NCBI GenBank assembly: GCA_050742535.1
Contig: JBOGIQ010000081.1
Span: 1 to 19,612 of the forward strand
Direction of reading: 5' to 3'
Origin: Gp6-AA40 sp050742535
GTDB taxonomy: Bacteria; Acidobacteriota; Vicinamibacteria; Vicinamibacterales; UBA2999
Length of the DNA: 19,612 nucleotides
The notes beneath the pieces were generated by a model that worked only from the letters and a program-made list of their open reading frames with translations, ran no database searches and was not told the origin of the DNA. Below, one piece after another: positions 15,892 through 19,612 of the stretch; position 1 is the first letter of the stretch, and each line of letters starts with the position of its first letter. A program made the position numbers and the translations under genes.

Positions 15892-17511
15892 GTGGCGAAA
15901 CCAGGTCGCATCGTCGCCAAGGTGCGCGAGACCCCGCGTCCGGGAGACTCGCGGCGCACGGGACCCATGCCCGCGGAGCTGCTGGCGGGACAGATACAGC
16001 GGCTCGCGGTCTTCAGCGCCGTTGCCGGAAGCCTGTGGGCGTTCGCGCTGTTCATGGACCTCGCCGTGCTGCCCGCGGCGAACGGGACGGGAGCCTGGAA
16101 CTGGCGGACGATCCCCATCGAGATCATCGCCATCGTGGTCTCGACGGCGCTGTGGTTTGTCTTCAAGCGGTCGGCGCTGAACCTCCGCGCCAAGCAGAAC
16201 GCCGGCCTGGCGTTCATGCTGCTGAATGCCGTCGGCATCGCCACCCTCAACGCCTGGGGGTCGGTGCTGCCCCAGCCGGGAGAAATTCATATCTCCTGGA
16301 TTGCCGTCCTGATCCTCGTCTACTCGATGATTGCGCCGGCGTCGCCGCGGCGGATGCTGCTGGCGTCGCTCGTGGCCTCCCTGATGGACCCGGCGGCATT
16401 TGCAATCGCCTCGCTGGCCGGCTCGCCCACCCCGCCGCTCATCGTCATCATCGTGATGACGTGGCCGAGCATCGCGTGCGCGTTCGTCGCGATGGTGCCG
16501 TCGCGCGTGCTGCAGCGCATCGGCCGGCGTCTGAGCGAGGCCCAGGAGCTTGGCAGCTATCACCTCCTCGAGCCGCTGGGAACGGGCGGCATGGGCGAAG
16601 TCTGGCGCGCCCGGCACCGGCTGCTGGCGCGCGATGCGGCCATCAAGCTGGTGCGCCCCGAGCTGCTCGGAGCGTCGACGGAGGTCGAAACGAAAACCGT
16701 GCTCCGGCGGTTCGAGCGCGAGGCGCAGGCGACGGCCACGCTCAGCTCGCCGCATACCATCCAGGTGTTCGACTTCGGCGTCACCGAGGATGGCGCGTTC
16801 TATTACGTGATGGAACTGCTCACCGGCCGGGATCTGGAGTCGCTGGTTCGCGAGTTCGGTCCGCTTCCGGCGAGCCGGGTAATCTATCTGCTTCGCCAGG
16901 TTGCCCACTCGCTGGCCGACGCCCACGCCCGCGGCCTCGTGCACCGTGACATCAAGCCGGCAAACATCTATATCTGCCGCATGGGCCTGGAATACGATTT
17001 CGCGAAAGTGCTGGACTTCGGGCTGGTCAAGGTGAAACAGTCGCGGAACACCGACACGCTGTCGACGATTCAGCACACGACATCGGGTACGCCGGCGTAT
17101 ATGGCGCCGGAAACGATTCTCGGCGACGCCGAAGTCGATCGGCGCGCCGACGTCTATGCTCTGGGGTGCGTGGCGTATTTCCTGTTGACCGGGCAGCTGG
17201 TGTTCGAAGCGGACACATCGATGAAAGTGCTGATGCACCACCTCAATACGCCGCCCATCCCGCCGTCGCAGCGGACCGAGCTGCCGATCCCGCGCGAGCT
17301 CGACGAGCTGGTGCTGGCGTGTCTGCAGAAGGATCCGGCGCGGCGTCCGCAGCATGCCGGAGAACTGTTCCGCATGGCGTATGACTGCCGCGCGTGCGAA
17401 GGCTGGAATGCCGACGCCGCTGAAGCCTGGTGGCAGGCGCACCTGCCCGAACTGACCGGTCCGCTCACCGCCACCACAGGCGAGCGGACAACGACCGCGG
17501 CGGCGATGTGA
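15892..17511 (+). CDS. Membrane Ser/Thr protein kinase, N-terminal six-helix domain
   Basis: This is a 539-aa Hanks-type kinase. Residues about 38-203 form six hydrophobic helices, probably a membrane sensor or anchor. The kinase domain (about 222-495) has the glycine loop GTGGMGEV (230-237), Lys252 in AIKLV, the catalytic loop HRDIKPAN (351-358, Asp353), DFG (375-377) and GTPAYMAPE (399-407), so it should be active. The kinase is C-terminal to the membrane part, the reverse of PknB-type enzymes, and no PASTA repeats are present. GTG at 15892 lies 3 bases after the upstream stop, and the stop overlaps the next gene's start (GTGA), showing tight co-translation. An ATG at 15967 is an alternative start that would drop a 25-residue basic leader. 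Likely targets are the neighbouring transporters, for instance the HEAT domain, but that is inference. Confidence 0.88.
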   Translation: MAKPGRIVAKVRETPRPGDSRRTGPMPAELLAGQIQRLAVFSAVAGSLWAFALFMDLAVLPAANGTGAWNWRTIPIEIIAIVVSTALWFVFKRSALNLRAKQNAGLAFMLLNAVGIATLNAWGSVLPQPGEIHISWIAVLILVYSMIAPASPRRMLLASLVASLMDPAAFAIASLAGSPTPPLIVIIVMTWPSIACAFVAMVPSRVLQRIGRRLSEAQELGSYHLLEPLGTGGMGEVWRARHRLLARDAAIKLVRPELLGASTEVETKTVLRRFEREAQATATLSSPHTIQVFDFGVTEDGAFYYVMELLTGRDLESLVREFGPLPASRVIYLLRQVAHSLADAHARGLVHRDIKPANIYICRMGLEYDFAKVLDFGLVKVKQSRNTDTLSTIQHTTSGTPAYMAPETILGDAEVDRRADVYALGCVAYFLLTGQLVFEADTSMKVLMHHLNTPPIPPSQRTELPIPRELDELVLACLQKDPARRPQHAGELFRMAYDCRACEGWNADAAEAWWQAHLPELTGPLTATTGERTTTAAAM

Positions 17512-18905
17512 GCACCGACGCCTCTATCGCCACCAACGCGCGCAAGTCACCGCTCGATCGCCTTCTCAGCCTCGCCGCAGACGTCCGCGGCGGCGAAGGC
17601 ACGACGGTACTGCTGCTGGCGCTGAACGGCTTCCTGCTCCTCGCCTCGTACTACGCTATCCGGCCGCTGCGATCGGCGCTTCTCCAGCCGGTCGTCCTGG
17701 AACTGCCTGGTGGCGCAGTGCTCAGAGGCCCCGAGATCGGCTCGTATTCAGGAGCGATCCTGGCCGCGCTGTTTCTCTTCATCGTGCCGCTGTATGGCGC
17801 GCTCGCCAGCAAGGTCACACGGATACGACTGCTCAACACGGTAACGGCGTTCTTCATCGTGACGTTGCTCGGTTTCTTTCTGATCACCACGAGCAAGGCG
17901 TACCCGGCCCTGGCTGGCATCACGTTCTTTCTGTGGATAGGCGTGTTCAACCTGATGGTGATCGCCCAGTTCTGGTCGTTTGCAAACGACCTCTACACGC
18001 CCGAGCAGGGCAAGCGCCTGTTCGCGATCGTCGGGTTTGGCGGATCGGTCGGCGCAGCGTTCGGCTCGGTGATCGCCCGCTGGCTCGCATCGCAGTTCGG
18101 CGCGTTCTTCATGATGATCGTCGCCGCGTCGATGCTGGCGGCCTGCATGCTGCTGACGAACGTCGTCCATCGTCGAGACCGCCGTGGCCGGACCGCCACG
18201 ACACCGGGAGAACGGTCGGCCGAACAAGCAATCGGTGGACGCGGGGATGGATTCCGGCTGGTACTCGCGGAGCGTTATCTGCTCTGCATCGGCTTACTGA
18301 CGCTGGTCAGCAACATCGTCAACACCGGCGGCAACTACATCCGCGACGTCGTCGTCTTCGCTGCGGCAGAGGCGGATGTCGTCGCGGGCGCCACCACGCT
18401 GTCCGCCCAGGACGTCGTGTTCAACTACATGGCCGGGATGGATTTCTGGCAGAACGTCCTGTCCATGACGATGCAGTTCTTTCTCGTGTCGCGCCTGTTC
18501 AAGTATCTGGGGATCGGCGGATCGCTGTTCTTCCTGCCGATCATCGCCCTGGGCAGCTATAGCGTGTTCGCCCTGATGCCGGTGCTGGCGGTCATTCGAG
18601 TGGCGAAGGTGACCGAAAACGCGACGGACTACTCCGTCCAGAACACTGTCCGGCGAGCGCTCTTCCTGCCGACGAGCCGCGAAGTGAAATACAAGGCGCT
18701 GCAGGCGGTCGAGACGTTCTTCTGGCGCGCCGGCGACATGCTTTCGGCTGTCGCGACGTTCGTTATCATCCAATTGCTGCAGCTGACGGTCCGCAGCTAC
18801 GCCGTGTTCAACATCCTCATCGTGGTCGTCTGGCTGGGCCTTGCCGCGTTCCTGGCCAGAGAATACCGCCGCCGTACGGGCGAGTCCGAGCGCATCGCCG
18901 CATGA
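17508..18905 (+). CDS. NTP/NDP-exchange-transporter-like protein (ATP:ADP antiporter family)
   Basis: This is a 465-aa integral membrane protein with about 11-12 predicted helices. The start is the GTG at 17508, overlapping the kinase stop (GTGA). Family hallmarks are an N-terminal YYAIRPLRSALL, a mid-protein FWSFANDLYTPEQGKRLFAIVGFGGSVGA block, and the C-terminal YSVQNTVRRALFLPTSREVKYKALQAVETFFWRAGD (about 374-409), the most conserved stretch of these proteins. Unlike the first transporter it has no HEAT domain. The TLC family classically swaps cytosolic ADP for host ATP in Rickettsia and Chlamydia; here, in an apparently free-living organism, the substrate is unknown. The stop overlaps the next gene's ATG (ATGA), so gene order and stoichiometry in the operon look fixed. 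Confidence 0.8.
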   Translation: MSTDASIATNARKSPLDRLLSLAADVRGGEGTTVLLLALNGFLLLASYYAIRPLRSALLQPVVLELPGGAVLRGPEIGSYSGAILAALFLFIVPLYGALASKVTRIRLLNTVTAFFIVTLLGFFLITTSKAYPALAGITFFLWIGVFNLMVIAQFWSFANDLYTPEQGKRLFAIVGFGGSVGAAFGSVIARWLASQFGAFFMMIVAASMLAACMLLTNVVHRRDRRGRTATTPGERSAEQAIGGRGDGFRLVLAERYLLCIGLLTLVSNIVNTGGNYIRDVVVFAAAEADVVAGATTLSAQDVVFNYMAGMDFWQNVLSMTMQFFLVSRLFKYLGIGGSLFFLPIIALGSYSVFALMPVLAVIRVAKVTENATDYSVQNTVRRALFLPTSREVKYKALQAVETFFWRAGDMLSAVATFVIIQLLQLTVRSYAVFNILIVVVWLGLAAFLAREYRRRTGESERIAA

Positions 18906-19612
18906 TTCGTCATCGCTGTCGTCTATTCATCGCGAGCGTTGCGATCCTTGCCTGCGGATTGCCCGCCGACGCGCAGGAACGCGAACCGGAGACACGCGCC
19001 GAAGCCCTGCGCCGTGAACGCGAAGAAAAAGCCACGCGCCTCACGCCGCCCGACCCGAACAGACTCGAACGGGCGCTGCTCGACCTCGAAAACGGGCGGC
19101 TGTTCGAGCGGCTGCTCAGTCCCGCCGAAGGCCTCTACCCGAAGATTGGGACCATTACGGCGGGCAGCGGCCTTGCCGTCGGCCCCGGCTACCGCGCCAG
19201 CCAGCGGCTTGGCGGCGCCGTCGACTTCAGCGCCTTCGCGATGGGCTCCATCAAGAAGTACTGGATCGCAGACGCACGCGTGCAATTGCCCCGGCTGCTG
19301 AACGAGCGCCTGGGTCTCGACGCGCATGTGCAGACCTACGACTTCCAGGAAGAGCTCTTCTTCGGCCTCGGTCCGGACTCGGCGCGGGCAGACCTGGTGC
19401 ACTACGGCCTGCGCAACACGATCGTCGGCGGATCCGCCGCCGTCCACCCCCTGTCGTGGCTGACCATCAGCGGCGCGGCCGACTTTCTCAATCCGCGAAT
19501 CGAATCGGTCACCGATGACGAGGACGACATCTCGACCCGTTTCGACGATGTGACCGCGCCGGGGCTGGCGGAACAACCGGACTTCATGCGCTATCCGAGC
19601 GCGGTCGACGTC
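18902..19612 (+). CDS. Outer-membrane beta-barrel protein, paralog of the first gene (3' end outside the window)
   Basis: The reading frame runs 237 codons with no stop and leaves the window. A signal peptide occupies residues 1-21 (ending ADA|Q), then a charged Arg/Glu-rich helix. From about residue 55 it follows the barrel gene at 71: LFERLLSPAEGLYPKIG, GSGLAVGPGYR, FQEELFFGLGPDS, AVHPLSWLTISGAADF, DDVTAPGLAEQPDFMRY. The ATG overlaps the transporter stop by four bases (ATGA). The operon position suggests the barrel serves the same envelope process as the transporters and kinase. Whether it ends in the KLGPSF-type strand cannot be seen here. Confidence 0.8.
   Translation, partial: MIRHRCRLFIASVAILACGLPADAQEREPETRAEALRREREEKATRLTPPDPNRLERALLDLENGRLFERLLSPAEGLYPKIGTITAGSGLAVGPGYRASQRLGGAVDFSAFAMGSIKKYWIADARVQLPRLLNERLGLDAHVQTYDFQEELFFGLGPDSARADLVHYGLRNTIVGGSAAVHPLSWLTISGAADFLNPRIESVTDDEDDISTRFDDVTAPGLAEQPDFMRYPSAVDV

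Noticed and set aside
15826..17442. 538-codon open frame on the minus strand
   Set aside because: Antisense to the kinase gene, whose complete set of kinase motifs proves the plus-strand frame. The antisense product is Arg/His-rich with no domain.

Overview
The window is high-GC bacterial DNA. It most resembles a soil or sediment Acidobacteriota genome of the Vicinamibacteria type. The basis is a TIGR03435 'soil-associated' family protein, short surface-antigen (D15/Omp85-like) barrels next to nucleotide-transporter-like genes, an acidobacterial-looking YD/Rhs locus with an IPT/TIG companion, and many GTG starts with short intergenic gaps. This is inference from gene content; there is no rRNA or other taxonomic marker here. 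No tRNA, rRNA, CRISPR array, integrase or transposase was recognised.

Layout. (1) 71-1306: a Sec-exported outer-membrane beta-barrel protein. (2) 1361-2107: a TIGR03435-family exported protein. (3) 2467-3429, minus strand: an exported Ig-like/PKD surface protein, followed by a 586-bp divergent intergenic region holding a hairpin and a small palindrome. (4) 4016-12048: a secreted YD/Rhs module made of a TIG/YD protein with five exact 315-bp repeats, a 1685-aa kelch-Ig-YD-Rhs protein ending in a 115-aa variable tail, and a small downstream ORF that may be its immunity protein. (5) 12093-13452: a CxxCH-containing fragment and a di-heme cytochrome c peroxidase-like lipoprotein. (6) 13636 to the window end: a tight four-gene operon consisting of a nucleotide-transporter-like protein fused to HEAT repeats, a membrane Ser/Thr kinase, a second nucleotide-transporter-like protein, and a second outer-membrane barrel paralogous to gene 1 and cut by the window edge.

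The most striking non-gene signal is a repeated DNA segment. The last 36 bases of the first barrel gene plus 7 bases beyond its stop (1271-1313) recur at 13497-13539 with one mismatch in 43. A 29-base core recurs a third time at 2120-2148. These direct copies bracket the TIGR03435 gene as one unit and the lipoprotein/Rhs/cytochrome block as another. The barrel-gene 3' end therefore looks like a repeated junction or target at which accessory genes have accumulated, separating barrel gene 1 from the transporter-kinase operon.

Functionally, region 4 looks like a Sec-dependent surface polymorphic-toxin or adhesion module with an unassigned tip and candidate immunity gene. Region 6 looks like an envelope system in which a membrane kinase is co-expressed with two nucleotide-transporter-family proteins and a barrel protein. 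The substrates of both are unknown.
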